Below, in pieces: positions 7,546-15,597 of a stretch of DNA of 47,470 nucleotides. The notes under the pieces are model-generated. The model made no database searches. It was not told where the DNA came from and saw only the letters and a program-made list of their open reading frames with translations. Origin of the DNA: JAIRNF01 sp031551125 (lineage in GTDB: Bacteria > Bacteroidota > Bacteroidia > Bacteroidales > UBA932); NCBI GenBank assembly GCA_031551125.1, contig JAVBOB010000027.1:1-47470 (forward strand). Reading direction: 5' to 3'. Every line of letters starts with the position of its first letter. Position 1 is the first letter of the stretch. A program made the position numbers and the translations under genes.

Positions 7546-9666
7546 TTACTTCATCCCTTTCCGTTTCAGCAGCGCGTCGGTTGAGGGCTCGGCTCCGCGG
7601 AACTGCTTGTACAGCTCCATTGGGTCTTTGCTTCCACCGCTTTCAAGCAGGTGACGGAACTTAGCGGCCAGCTCCTTGTTGAACACATCGCCTGTTTCTA
7701 CAAAGGCGGCAAAGGCGTCGGCATCCAACACCTGCGACCATACGTAGCTGTAGTATCCGGCGGTGTAACCACCTTCAAATATATGCTTATAGTAGGTGCT
7801 GCGGTAGCGTGGCGGAATTTGAGGTATCAGCCCGATGCTATCCAAGAAATGCTTTTCGTACTTGTCCACATCGGCAATGGGTGTGGTGGTGGTACGGCTG
7901 TGGTATGACATATCGAGCATAGCCGAAGCCAGCAGCTCGGTGTTGATAAACCCTTGGTTGAACTTCGAGCTGTTTTCCATCTTTGTTATCAGCGCGTCGG
8001 GAATAACTTCGCCGGTTTCGTAATGCTTAGCGTACATCTTCAGCACTTGCGGATAGGTTGCCCAGTTTTCCATAACCTGTGAGGGAAGCTCTACAAAGTC
8101 GGTAGGTACGTTGGTTCCGGCTAAGCTGCGGTAAGTGTTTTTCGATAGCAGTCCGTGTAAACCGTGTCCGAACTCGTGGAACAGCGTTTCAACCTCATCA
8201 ATAGTTAGCAAGGCGGGCTTATCGCCTGCCGGTTTGGTAAAGTTGCAAACAATAGAAACCAACGGACGAATATCCTTACCATCCTTCGTATGATGCTGAG
8301 TGCGGAACTCGGTCATCCAAGCGCCAACAGACTTTGTAGCGCGGGGGAAGAAGTCGAAGTATAGAATACCAATCAGCGAACCGTCGCTATCCTTCACCTC
8401 ATAAGTAGTTACTTCGGGATGGTACAACGGAACGTTTGTAATTTGCGTGAAGGTGATACCGTACAACTTATTAGCCACGTCGAATGCACCTTGTAGCACG
8501 TTTTCGAGCTTAAAGTAGGGTTGCAGGTCTTCGTCCTTCAGGTCGTAACGCTCCTTGCGAATTTTCTCGGCATAGTAGCTCCAATCCCAAGAAGCAAGGG
8601 TGAAATTCTTTCCTTCCTTCTTAATGAGCGACTGCATATCGGCGGCTTCTTTCTTAGCCAGCGCTAAAGAGGGAGTCCAAATTTCAGACAGCAACGCGCC
8701 GGCACGCTCGGGCGTTTTTGCCATCTTATCGTCAATTATGTATGCGGCGTAGCTGGGGAAACCGAGCAGCTGTGCCTTTTCTGTGCGTAGCGATACTTGC
8801 TCAATGATATTAGCCTTGTTATCGTTCGCATTGTTTTGGTCGCAGCGCATCAGGTAGGCGGTCAGCATCTTTTCGCGTAAATCACGATTATCGGCATACT
8901 GTAAGAAGGGAAGTAGGCTGGGCTTATTAAGCGTAAACATCCACTTGCCTTCCATACCTTTTTCTTTGGCTGCTTCGGCAGCCGCAGCTACGAACGATTC
9001 GGGCAATCCGGCCAAGTCTTCCTTCTTATCTACTACCAGCTGAAAGGCGTTGGTTTCAACACGCACGTTGGTGTTGAAGGCTAGCTCAAGCGCTGAAAGC
9101 CGCTCGTTAATATCACGAAAGCGTTGCTTCTTTTCCGGCTCCACGTTTGCTCCGCCACGTGCAAAGCTCTTGTACGTTTTCTCGGTAAGGCGTAGCTGGT
9201 CGGGTGATAAACCCAGCGTTTCACGTTGGTCGTAAACGGCCTTTACACGCTTAAACAAGTCGGCGTTCAGATAAATATTGTCGCTATGTTTAGTTATCAT
9301 TGGGTAGGCAAGTTCGGCAATAGAGTCAATGGCCGGAGTAGCATCGGCATCCTTAACGGGAAAGAAGGTCGAAGTAACCCTGTTCAACGTTTCGCCGCTG
9401 TACTCCAGCGCCTCAATGGTGTTGGCAAAGGTGGGGGCTTCGGTGCTTTTGGCAATAGCGTCAATTTCCGCGTTATGCTGCTTGATTCCCTCTTCCATTG
9501 CGGGAAGGTAGTGTTCCGGTAAAATCTTATCAAACGGTGGTGTGCCAAAGGGAGTAGTAAACTCGCTTAACAGCGGGTTGCTGTTTTGGGCTTGCTTGCC
9601 GCCGCAACCTACAGATGCGCCTAGAGCAGCAACGGAGAGTAGAATCATAGCAAAATTTGTCTTCAT
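7546..9666 (-). CDS. dcp: Peptidyl-dipeptidase Dcp, M3 family lipoprotein
   Basis: The 706-residue protein has an N-terminal lipoprotein signal (SVAALGASVGC, lipobox ending at Cys21), so it should be exported and lipid-anchored. The zinc site TLFHEFGHGLHG is near residue 495, typical of M3 (thimet) peptidases, and the length fits bacterial dipeptidyl carboxypeptidases. Such enzymes remove dipeptides from the C-terminus of peptides imported into the periplasm. The C-terminal FEGGYTAGYYSYVWSQVLDADAF stretch, with the substrate-binding Tyr and His residues of the family, is intact. The gene is flanked by repeat-rich gaps and seems to be a single transcription unit. No defects were seen. Confidence 0.95.
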   Translation of the reverse strand: MKTNFAMILLSVAALGASVGCGGKQAQNSNPLLSEFTTPFGTPPFDKILPEHYLPAMEEGIKQHNAEIDAIAKSTEAPTFANTIEALEYSGETLNRVTSTFFPVKDADATPAIDSIAELAYPMITKHSDNIYLNADLFKRVKAVYDQRETLGLSPDQLRLTEKTYKSFARGGANVEPEKKQRFRDINERLSALELAFNTNVRVETNAFQLVVDKKEDLAGLPESFVAAAAEAAKEKGMEGKWMFTLNKPSLLPFLQYADNRDLREKMLTAYLMRCDQNNANDNKANIIEQVSLRTEKAQLLGFPSYAAYIIDDKMAKTPERAGALLSEIWTPSLALAKKEAADMQSLIKKEGKNFTLASWDWSYYAEKIRKERYDLKDEDLQPYFKLENVLQGAFDVANKLYGITFTQITNVPLYHPEVTTYEVKDSDGSLIGILYFDFFPRATKSVGAWMTEFRTQHHTKDGKDIRPLVSIVCNFTKPAGDKPALLTIDEVETLFHEFGHGLHGLLSKNTYRSLAGTNVPTDFVELPSQVMENWATYPQVLKMYAKHYETGEVIPDALITKMENSSKFNQGFINTELLASAMLDMSYHSRTTTTPIADVDKYEKHFLDSIGLIPQIPPRYRSTYYKHIFEGGYTAGYYSYVWSQVLDADAFAAFVETGDVFNKELAAKFRHLLESGGSKDPMELYKQFRGAEPSTDALLKRKGMK

Positions 9667-9751
9667 TTTCGTAATGTTGAGATGGTTTTAAACTACAAAG
9701 TAACTAAGAATCTGTAAGCGAAACAACAAAAAGAATGGAAAGTTATTATAA

Positions 9752-10018
9752 TTTGGCCTCACCCCCTTTCCCCCCTCTCTGAAGCAAGATCTTCCCCTAG
9801 CTCCTCCGAAGGAGGGGGGGTGTGTGAGCTATAGCGGAAGTAGTGTGCGTTTACTTTCAAAGCCTGTTCCCCCCTTCAGGGGCTTGGGGGGGGGTGAGGT
9901 GTAACATGGTGCATTTATTTCGACAGATGTCTCGCCTACGCTCAACATAATGGCGTGCGTGTATTGTCGGAGCTTGTTTCCCCTCTCCTTAGGAGAGGGG
10001 CTAGGGGAGAGGCTAAAA
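9752..10018. repeat. C-rich hairpin repeats and a REP-like unit
   Basis: This gap holds CCCCCCTCTC/GGAGGGGGGG-type inverted segments at about 9765-9825 and 9868-9895, and TTTCCCCTCTCCTTAGGAG with its partner GGGGCTAGGGG at about 9978-10012. A unit CAGATGTCTCGCCTACGCTC at about 9925 recurs at about 12678 with its downstream CGTGCGTGT. No gene is supported. Confidence 0.7.
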
Positions 10019-10047
10019 AAGCCCCGCTGTATGCGAGGCTTCTTCGT
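10018..10047 (-). terminator. Terminator of tRNA-Gln
   Basis: On the minus strand AAGCCTCGC pairs with GCGGGGCTT across a short loop and is followed by TTTTTT, a typical intrinsic terminator just after the tRNA. Confidence 0.75.
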
Positions 10048-10051
10048 TCAG

Positions 10052-10122
10052 TTGACCTACCAGGATTCGAACCTAGACAGACAGATCCAGAATCTGTAGT
10101 GCTACCATTACACCATAGGTCA
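10052..10122 (-). tRNA. tRNA-Gln (CTG)
   Basis: A 71-nt cloverleaf runs from TGACCTA to TAGGTCAA. The anticodon loop is TTCTGGA with anticodon CTG within the stem ACAGA/TCTGT, and the T loop is TTCGAAT. CCA is not encoded. Confidence 0.92.
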
Positions 10123-10335
10123 GTTTGTGTTTGAGGGTACAAATGTATAAAAAGTTTCGCAGAAATTAGAAGAATACGGACGAACAAAGTAGGTGTCTGA
10201 TAAATAAATTAGTTAAGCGGTATTTCGCTATATTCTTCCAATATGGGAATTAGTAAGATGTATCCGAAAAATTAAATTGCCCTGAAGCCCTTGTTGGATT
10301 ATCGGGACAATTCAGTAATATCTCTGTGTAGTTTC

Positions 10336-11364
10336 TCAACCTTCGGAAAACTCGTCTTCGGATAATTGTTTTTCGATAAGGGTTTTCAATTCCTCACGTT
10401 CGGGCAAGTAGAGTTGATATTTAGATACGAAAAGCCGGGAGTTGATGTTGTGCATGGCATATTTGACTACCAGTTCGTCTTTCTCTTTGGCCAGCACTAT
10501 ACCAATGGGCGGATTATCTCCTTCGGTATTTTCTTCATTCTCAAAATAACCAAGGTACATATTCATCTGGCCAATGTCTTCGTAACCGGCTTCTTCCCGC
10601 TTCAGGTCAATTAGCACAAAGCATTTCAAAATGCGGTGGTAAAATACCAAATCTACATAATGCGGACGATTGCCCAGCACAATACGGTATTGTCGGCCAA
10701 TAAATGCAAAGCCCTTCCCTAATTCAAGTAAGAACTGTTGCAGCTTCGAGATAATCCGACTTTCCAATTCCGATTCGTTCAGATGGTGGGGTTCCGGGAT
10801 TTGCAGGAAGTCCAGTACATAAGGCTCGCGGATAATATCTTCAGGCTTTTCGACAGCTTGCCCTTGCTTGGCTAATTGCAGAATACCTTCCTTGTCTTTT
10901 GAAGAAGCCAAACGAAGAAATAATAAACTTTTCTTTTGGCGTATTAGCTCTGTTGTGCTCCAACGTTCAATAATGCTTTGCTTCTCATAAAAAGAACGCT
11001 CTAACGGCTCTTCTATTTTGAGCAATTCAACTATGTGTGTCCAGCTCAATTGGTGCGGAACCTCCGCACCAATTGAATAAGTTGCATAAAACTGCCTCAT
11101 CCTCTTCACATTACTTAGGCTGAATCCCTTTCCATGCTGTAATGACAGGTCTTTCGACAAGTTTTCAAGAAGGGCGGAACCATACGTAGCTCTGTCCTGT
11201 CCGTTTTGCTCAAATTCAACGATGTATTGCCCCACTCGCCAGTAAGTATCTACTAAATGAGAGTTTACAGCGATAACCGCCTTCCTTTGCCCTTGCACAA
11301 AGGTTTCAGAGATTTGATTGACAAGTCCCTGATAGGTATTATTGGATTTTTCGATTTGATTCAT
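10336..11364 (-). CDS. YhcG/DUF1016 PDDEXK nuclease, second gene of the TIR operon
   Basis: This intact 342-residue DUF1016 protein has an N-terminal domain with VNSHLVDTYWRVGQYI and GFSLSNVKRMRQFYATY, and a C-terminal nuclease domain with GKGFAFIGRQ, HYVDLVFYH and CFVLIDLK, the PD-(D/E)XK-type site (here with Asp rather than Glu before xK). It starts 13 bp after the TIR gene on the same strand, so the two are very likely cotranscribed. YhcG-like proteins are common in restriction and defence regions, but their biochemical role is not well established. Between the two domains, the codons for SIGAEVPHQLS form a perfect palindrome with 14-bp arms (see entry at 11046). It is paralogous to the broken gene at 5429-6517. 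Confidence 0.88.
   Translation of the reverse strand: MNQIEKSNNTYQGLVNQISETFVQGQRKAVIAVNSHLVDTYWRVGQYIVEFEQNGQDRATYGSALLENLSKDLSLQHGKGFSLSNVKRMRQFYATYSIGAEVPHQLSWTHIVELLKIEEPLERSFYEKQSIIERWSTTELIRQKKSLLFLRLASSKDKEGILQLAKQGQAVEKPEDIIREPYVLDFLQIPEPHHLNESELESRIISKLQQFLLELGKGFAFIGRQYRIVLGNRPHYVDLVFYHRILKCFVLIDLKREEAGYEDIGQMNMYLGYFENEENTEGDNPPIGIVLAKEKDELVVKYAMHNINSRLFVSKYQLYLPEREELKTLIEKQLSEDEFSEG
11046..11076. repeat. Perfect palindrome inside the second DUF1016 gene
   Basis: TCAATTGGTGCGGA (11046-11059) and its exact complement TCCGCACCAATTGA (11063-11076) are separated by 3 nt. The palindrome lies in frame between the N-terminal and nuclease domains, the same place as the palindromes of the other DUF1016 gene, but the sequence is different. 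Confidence 0.9.
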
Positions 11365-11377
11365 ACCTCAATATTTC

Positions 11378-12427
11378 TTAACCCTTATCTATCATCTCAC
11401 TGTGGAAATATCTATTGAGGGAATGAACCAGAATATTTTTAAATTCTTTATACATCATGTATGTTTCTTCAGAATAGTCATCATTAAATTCTCGCATCAT
11501 TGGCTGGCTAAACATTTCCATCGCTTTTGTAAAATTGTCTAAAGCCTTTTGTTTTTCAGCCTTAGTCTTTGCCATTTTCAATATGCGATAGGTTTCCATA
11601 CCTACTTCATATATCCAAGGAAAATCATCTCTGAATATACTAACCATCATTAAAAAAGCAGTATTTGAGTCGGCAAAATCCTTGCCCATGTGCAACAATT
11701 CCTCCATCATCATTGGATGGAATTTCCGTCGCCTTCTTCCAATTTTTTCGAAATTTACTCGCTTATCAATCCGAGAAGGTAGGTCTTGGAACATGACTTT
11801 AACTTCCTCAAATAGTTTGGCGATTGAAGCGTCTTCCACCAATTCTGCCAACTTTTCAATGGTTTCCGGCTGTTTGTTTTGAAGTTCAGTTAGTTTTTGC
11901 TTGAAGATTTGTACCTGTCCTTTGATAATATCCTCATCCGGTTCCGCATTGGGAATCCTTTTTACAAGTTGTAAAATTAACTTTGTCAGACTATCTTCAT
12001 CATCACCACAATTTTGGAACTGTGCAAATGGGCCATTATTGGCCTTATTCAGTGGTATGCCTAATGCAACACCCAAAACAGTATTGTTCAACTTGCCTTT
12101 GGCGACACCAGCTTCATAAAGAATCCAGGGACGGTTTACACTGTTATGGGTTAATAAACATACAATATCGGAAGCCTCGTCAAGTTTCCTCATAATTTCG
12201 GGATACCATTCTACCCCATATTCCATTCCCTGAGTTCCTTTCTTATCAGAAGAGCGGAACGATTTTAATACTCCAGCGCTTACACTACTTAACAACTTGC
12301 TAAATGCCTCTGCAATCTCGGCATCTCTCGTATCGTGGCTTATGAAAACAAGGGCTGGCTTCTGCTTTGGAATAACACATTCCTCTTTTACGGTAGCTGT
12401 AGTTTCATTCTTCTTGATTTGTGCCAT
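11378..12427 (-). CDS. TIR domain protein with C-terminal helical domain
   Basis: The 349-residue protein has a TIR domain at about residues 24-150: ALVFISHDTRDAEIAEAF (first strand and helix), then DIVCLLTHNSVNRPWILYEAG, with Glu105 in WILYEAG at the position of the catalytic glutamate of NAD-cleaving TIR domains. The rest (about residues 175-349) looks helical and has no motif I recognise. No signal peptide or membrane segment is seen. In bacteria, TIR domains commonly deplete NAD or make cyclic ADP-ribose signals during phage defence; activity here is inferred. It is the first gene of an operon with the DUF1016 nuclease 13 bp downstream, behind a TATCTTTG promoter box at 12462-12469. Confidence 0.88.
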   Translation of the reverse strand: MAQIKKNETTATVKEECVIPKQKPALVFISHDTRDAEIAEAFSKLLSSVSAGVLKSFRSSDKKGTQGMEYGVEWYPEIMRKLDEASDIVCLLTHNSVNRPWILYEAGVAKGKLNNTVLGVALGIPLNKANNGPFAQFQNCGDDEDSLTKLILQLVKRIPNAEPDEDIIKGQVQIFKQKLTELQNKQPETIEKLAELVEDASIAKLFEEVKVMFQDLPSRIDKRVNFEKIGRRRRKFHPMMMEELLHMGKDFADSNTAFLMMVSIFRDDFPWIYEVGMETYRILKMAKTKAEKQKALDNFTKAMEMFSQPMMREFNDDYSEETYMMYKEFKNILVHSLNRYFHSEMIDKG

Positions 12428-12461
12428 ATATAGTTACTATTTTACATTTCATATTGAATTG

Positions 12462-12469
12462 CAAAGATA
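12462..12469 (-). promoter_or_regulatory. Promoter -7 box (TATCTTTG) of the TIR-DUF1016 operon
   Basis: TATCTTTG lies 34 bp before the TIR start codon and matches TAnnTTTG; a clear TTTG at -33 is not seen. Confidence 0.55.
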
Positions 12470-12499
12470 GTCAATTAATAATTTTAAGGATATTATTTC

Positions 12500-12970
12500 T
12501 CCTTATTCTCTTTGAGTTACGCCACAAGTTGCCACACCCTGCAAGCATAGCTTCGGGGCGTTTTTGTCTTCTTACTTTCGCATTTTCAATCCATTTTAAA
12601 AGCAAATTGATTATACAGCAAGAAGATGATTTGAGGGATTTGGCAAAAGTCATGGGCTTTATGCGGGCGTTTATTCAGCAGATGTCTCGCCTACGCTCGA
12701 CATGACGGCGTGCGTGTGTTGTCGTAGCCTGTTCCCCCTTTGGGGGGTTAGGGGGTAAAGCATCGTGTACTGTCGGTAGCCGTTCCACCTTTGGGGGTTA
12801 GGGGGCTTTTGCCTCACCCCCATCCCCCTCTCCGAAGGAGCGGGGGCGTGTACCATTGTGGAAACATTGTGCGTGTGTCGTCGAAGCCTGTTCCCCCTTT
12901 GGGGGTTAGGGGGCTTCGAAACTTGTTCCCCTCTCCCAAGGAGGGGGGTTAGGGTGGGGCTCCTCCTTTT
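12500..12970. repeat. Repeat-filled gap upstream of galE
   Basis: About 500 bp without a credible gene. It holds a REP-like unit CAGATGTCTCGCCTACGCTC at about 12678 shared with 9925, followed by four or more C-rich hairpin units (TTCCCCCTTTGGGGGGTTAGG and variants at about 12730, 12785, 12890 and 12925). A short phrase at 12620-12675 reads like the tail of a gene (QQEDDLRDLAKVMGFMRAF) but has no body. Confidence 0.7.
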
Positions 12971-12971
12971 A

Positions 12972-13003
12972 TTTGCCCACCCCAAAGTAAACCGCTACCT
13001 TTG
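12972..13003 (+). promoter_or_regulatory. galE promoter (TTTG-N20-TACCTTTG)
   Basis: TTTG at 12972-12975 and TACCTTTG at 12996-13003 have the ideal Bacteroidota spacing of 20 bp. Transcription should begin near 13010, which favours the ATG at 13022 over the TTG at 13001. Confidence 0.75.
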
Positions 13004-13021
13004 AACAATAAGTTAAACGGT

Positions 13022-14059
13022 ATGGAAAGAAACAAAATATTGGTAACCGGAGGAGCCGGATATATCGGTTCGCACACGGTAGTGGAGCTGCAAAATGCAG
13101 GCTTCGAAGTGCTGGTGGTGGACAACCTGTCTAACTCGTCGGCCGAGGTAATGAATGGCATAGCCGCCATAACGGGCAAACGCCCGGAGTTGGTGGTGGC
13201 CGACTGCTGCGACCTTGCTCGCATGGATGCCTTGATGGCAGAGTGTACTAACATAGCCGGTATTATTCACTTTGCTGCCAGTAAGGCGGTAGGCGAGTCG
13301 GTAGAGAAGCCGTTGATGTACTACCGCAACAACATTGTATCGCTGGTAAACATGCTCGAGCTGTCGCTTAAGTACGGTGTGGGCAGCTTCGTGTTTTCCT
13401 CATCGTGCACGGTGTACGGACAACCGGAGCAGCTGCCTGTAACCGAGCAATCGCCCATACAGGTGGCTACTTCACCTTATGGCAACACCAAGCAAATTTG
13501 TGAGGAGATTATTCGCGATACGGTACACGCCAACCCCACGCTACGCTGTTGCTGCCTGCGCTACTTTAACCCCATAGGAGCGCACCCTTCGGCGCTTATT
13601 GGCGAGCTGCCCAACGGTGTTCCCAACAACTTGGTTCCCTACATTACGCAAACGGCAATAGGAATACGCGAGTGCCTTAGCGTGTTTGGCAGCGACTACA
13701 ATACGCCCGATGGCTCGTGCATTCGCGACTACATTAACGTAGTTGATTTGGCTAAGGCGCACGTGGTAGCCGTACAACGTATGCTGGGCGGTAGGAGTAA
13801 GCAATCGCTAGAATTTTTTAACCTTGGTACAGGCAACGGACTATCGGTGCTCGAGCTGGTACGGGTGTTTGAGAAGGTGGCAAACCTTAAGCTGCCCCAC
13901 CGCATTGTAGGCCGCCGTGAGGGCGATATAGAGCAGGTATGGGCTGACCCTACGCGGGCTAACACCGAGTTGGGCTGGAAGGCCGCAAGCACTACCGAAG
14001 AAACGCTGCTCTCTGCATGGAAGTGGGAGCAGGCGTTAGCGGAGAGAAGAAAAAAGTAA
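13022..14059 (+). CDS. galE: UDP-glucose 4-epimerase
   Basis: A 345-residue extended short-chain dehydrogenase with the NAD-binding ILVTGGAGYIGSH at the N-terminus, SSSCTVYG with the catalytic Ser/Thr region, and SPYGNTKQICEEI with the catalytic Tyr and Lys (YxxxK). The downstream LRYFNPIGAHPS and GSCIRDYINVVDLA segments are those of GalE. The enzyme interconverts UDP-glucose and UDP-galactose in the cytoplasm, feeding galactose use and surface polysaccharide synthesis. The start was chosen at ATG 13022 because the promoter box TACCTTTG occupies 12996-13003, which would place a TTG start at 13001 within the promoter. It may be followed in the same transcript by the YciI-like gene 35 bp downstream. 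Confidence 0.96.
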   Translation: MERNKILVTGGAGYIGSHTVVELQNAGFEVLVVDNLSNSSAEVMNGIAAITGKRPELVVADCCDLARMDALMAECTNIAGIIHFAASKAVGESVEKPLMYYRNNIVSLVNMLELSLKYGVGSFVFSSSCTVYGQPEQLPVTEQSPIQVATSPYGNTKQICEEIIRDTVHANPTLRCCCLRYFNPIGAHPSALIGELPNGVPNNLVPYITQTAIGIRECLSVFGSDYNTPDGSCIRDYINVVDLAKAHVVAVQRMLGGRSKQSLEFFNLGTGNGLSVLELVRVFEKVANLKLPHRIVGRREGDIEQVWADPTRANTELGWKAASTTEETLLSAWKWEQALAERRKK

Positions 14060-14094
14060 GAAGGGTTAATAGTGAAAGGTGAGTAGAAGTAAAT

Positions 14095-14361
14095 ATGAAA
14101 ACGGTTGTTTTTTACGAAGCAAGCGGCGTGCCGATGGAAAAAATTATGGAGGTTTATCCGAGGCATAAGCTGCTTGTTGATGAGTTTTCTAAACAGGGGA
14201 AGATTATTGCGATAGGCCCCTTTGTAAATCCCGCCGGGGGGTCAATGGGTGTGTTTACCGATAAAGAAAGCGCGGAAGAGTTTATTAAACAAGACCCGTT
14301 TGTGAAAGAAGGGCTTGTAGGTAGCATAACGTTGAAAGAGTGGAACGAACTATTGCTTTGA
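14095..14361 (+). CDS. YciI-like protein
   Basis: The 88-residue protein has the size and pattern of the YCII-related (dimeric alpha-beta barrel) family: an N-terminal strand KTVVFYEA, a central GKIIAIGPF strand with the family's conserved glycine-rich turn (PAGGSMGVF), and a C-terminal DPFVKEGLVGS. Its catalytic function is unknown; relatives have been proposed to act in small-molecule oxidation or lactone chemistry. It follows galE closely and may share its transcript. Confidence 0.8.
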   Translation: MKTVVFYEASGVPMEKIMEVYPRHKLLVDEFSKQGKIIAIGPFVNPAGGSMGVFTDKESAEEFIKQDPFVKEGLVGSITLKEWNELLL

Positions 14362-14460
14362 GAGGTAATGGTGCTACAAACATGTCCAATCTATTTTACT
14401 GTCAAATACCCATTGGCTGTTCTTTTCCGCTTCACGCCTAACGATGCTAAGCAGTAAATA

Positions 14461-14499
14461 AAAAACCGCATCAGCATTATGTTTGCGTGATGCGGTTTG
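14461..14499 (-). terminator. Terminator of tRNA-Lys
   Basis: AAACCGCATCA pairs with TGATGCGGTTT; on the minus strand the stem is followed by a T-rich tract (TTTTTTATTT). Confidence 0.8.
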
Positions 14500-14573
14500 G
14501 TGACCCTGGAAGGACTCGAACCTTCGACCCAGTGATTAAGAGTCACTTGCTCTACCAACTGAGCTACAGAGTC
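14498..14573 (-). tRNA. tRNA-Lys (CTT)
   Basis: A 73-nt cloverleaf from GACTCTG to CAGGGTCA, with anticodon loop CTCTTAA (anticodon CTT) in the stem AGTGA/TCACT and T loop TTCGAGT. The next three bases are CCA, so the 3' end appears encoded, unlike the other two tRNAs here. Confidence 0.92.
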
Positions 14574-14718
14574 GTGTTGATTGAGGGTGCAAATATATAC
14601 TAATTTTCTTTTCTACGAAAATAAAAAGAAAAAATCTTGCCGGCAGCCTCAACATTGGTACAACACTTGCCTATTTCGGCCTTCATACCTCCATTATTGG
14701 GCAGAGGCTCCATGCTTT

Positions 14719-15297
14719 TTAAAGCCTTACGGGAACGGTAACCGGTTCGCCACACATCTCAATGTCTTTGCCAAACGCCTTGAGTAGCACAAGCGAGTTC
14801 TTTTTCAGGTATTGCGCAACATCGCTGTCCAGCTTATCCATTTCTACAAGAAAGCGTGCCAGCGTGGCATTTCCCTTGATGCTACGCTTGGGCGATGCGC
14901 AAATAATATCTGTATCGGGCAGCATTTTCTTTACCTTCTTCAGCTCTTGCTGGTTTACCAGCAGGTAAATAGCTGCCCCGCCTTCCATAACGCCCAAAAA
15001 ACCATTGTAGTCGGTTACTGCATTTTGCTGTGAGATACAGTGAATTAGCACCGGAAAGATTTTCATCTTCTTGGTAAATATTTGTTCGCCTGCGTTTACC
15101 TTTCGGCTGTTCTGCATAGTGCTAACGCCTCTTATTAAATCGCTTTCCTTGCAGCTGGTAGAATCTTGCCAAGCCTTGAACTGCCGGAAGGTGTAGCTGC
15201 CAAACAGGCCTTTATACGTAACTTCTGATTGCGCGTGTAGCGTGCTAACGGTCAACAACAGTATGACAGACAGCGTAGCGGTGATAGTAGCTTTCAT
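14719..15297 (-). CDS. Secreted protein of unknown function
   Basis: I do not recognise a family. The start at ATG 15297 gives 192 residues with a signal peptide (MKATITATLSVILLLTVS then cleavage near LHAQ-S). The upstream in-frame ATG at 15327 falls inside a promoter box (TATCTTTG at 15325-15332), so it is rejected. The mature protein has short paired segments such as VTYKGLFGSYTFRQFKAWQD and DFNGFLGVMEGG-type turns, with two cysteines that could form a disulphide. It is expected in the periplasm or outside. The surroundings give no hint of function. Confidence 0.6.
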   Translation of the reverse strand: MKATITATLSVILLLTVSTLHAQSEVTYKGLFGSYTFRQFKAWQDSTSCKESDLIRGVSTMQNSRKVNAGEQIFTKKMKIFPVLIHCISQQNAVTDYNGFLGVMEGGAAIYLLVNQQELKKVKKMLPDTDIICASPKRSIKGNATLARFLVEMDKLDSDVAQYLKKNSLVLLKAFGKDIEMCGEPVTVPVRL

Positions 15298-15324
15298 CCC
15301 TGCTTTTGTTTTTGGGTGCGAGTG

Positions 15325-15332
15325 CAAAGATA
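15325..15332 (-). promoter_or_regulatory. Promoter -7 box (TATCTTTG)
   Basis: Matches TAnnTTTG; places transcription start about 20 nt before the ATG at 15297 and thus decides that start. Confidence 0.6.
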
Positions 15333-15447
15333 GGTGTTAAGCATGGTAATAAAATGCCGCTCTTGGTGGAGCAGCACTTTTTCTTCTATAAAGCTGTTAC
15401 TTTGTAGGAGTAAGTGGCTTCGGCGGAGGGTAACGTTCAGAAGCAAA

Positions 15448-15475
15448 CCTTACAGGTTTTAGAAAACCTGTAAGG
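15448..15475. repeat. Perfect hairpin CCTTACAGGTTTT
   Basis: CCTTACAGGTTTT and AAAACCTGTAAGG form 13-bp arms around a 2-nt loop. The word is related to the CCTGTAAGGG hairpins near 31190, so this is probably a dispersed hairpin repeat rather than a terminator (no T run). Confidence 0.7.
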
Positions 15476-15597
15476 GCTTACTGAATGTGCTGCCCTTCGG
15501 GTCACCTCGCTCGCACCGAATTGACGAACCTGCCGGAGCCAATGATGGATTTTCTCTATGGCTATCTGTATCTTCTCCGTGTACTCTGTATGAGAAG

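Noticed and set aside
9942..10187. Minus-strand frame of 81 codons over tRNA-Gln
   Set aside because: It consists of the tRNA and C-rich repeats; the tRNA explains the sequence.
10200..10335. Possible terminator after the second DUF1016 gene
   Set aside because: ATTGCCC and GGGACAAT pair imperfectly and no T run follows.
12421..12705. Plus-strand frame of 94 codons ahead of galE
   Set aside because: It starts within the TIR promoter region and its residues show no domain; only the last 20 codons look gene-like, probably a remnant.
12671..13254. Two overlapping minus-strand reading frames rich in Pro, Arg and Asn upstream of and across galE
   Set aside because: They run through C-rich hairpin repeats and the antisense of galE; composition is that of translated repeats and no domain is visible.
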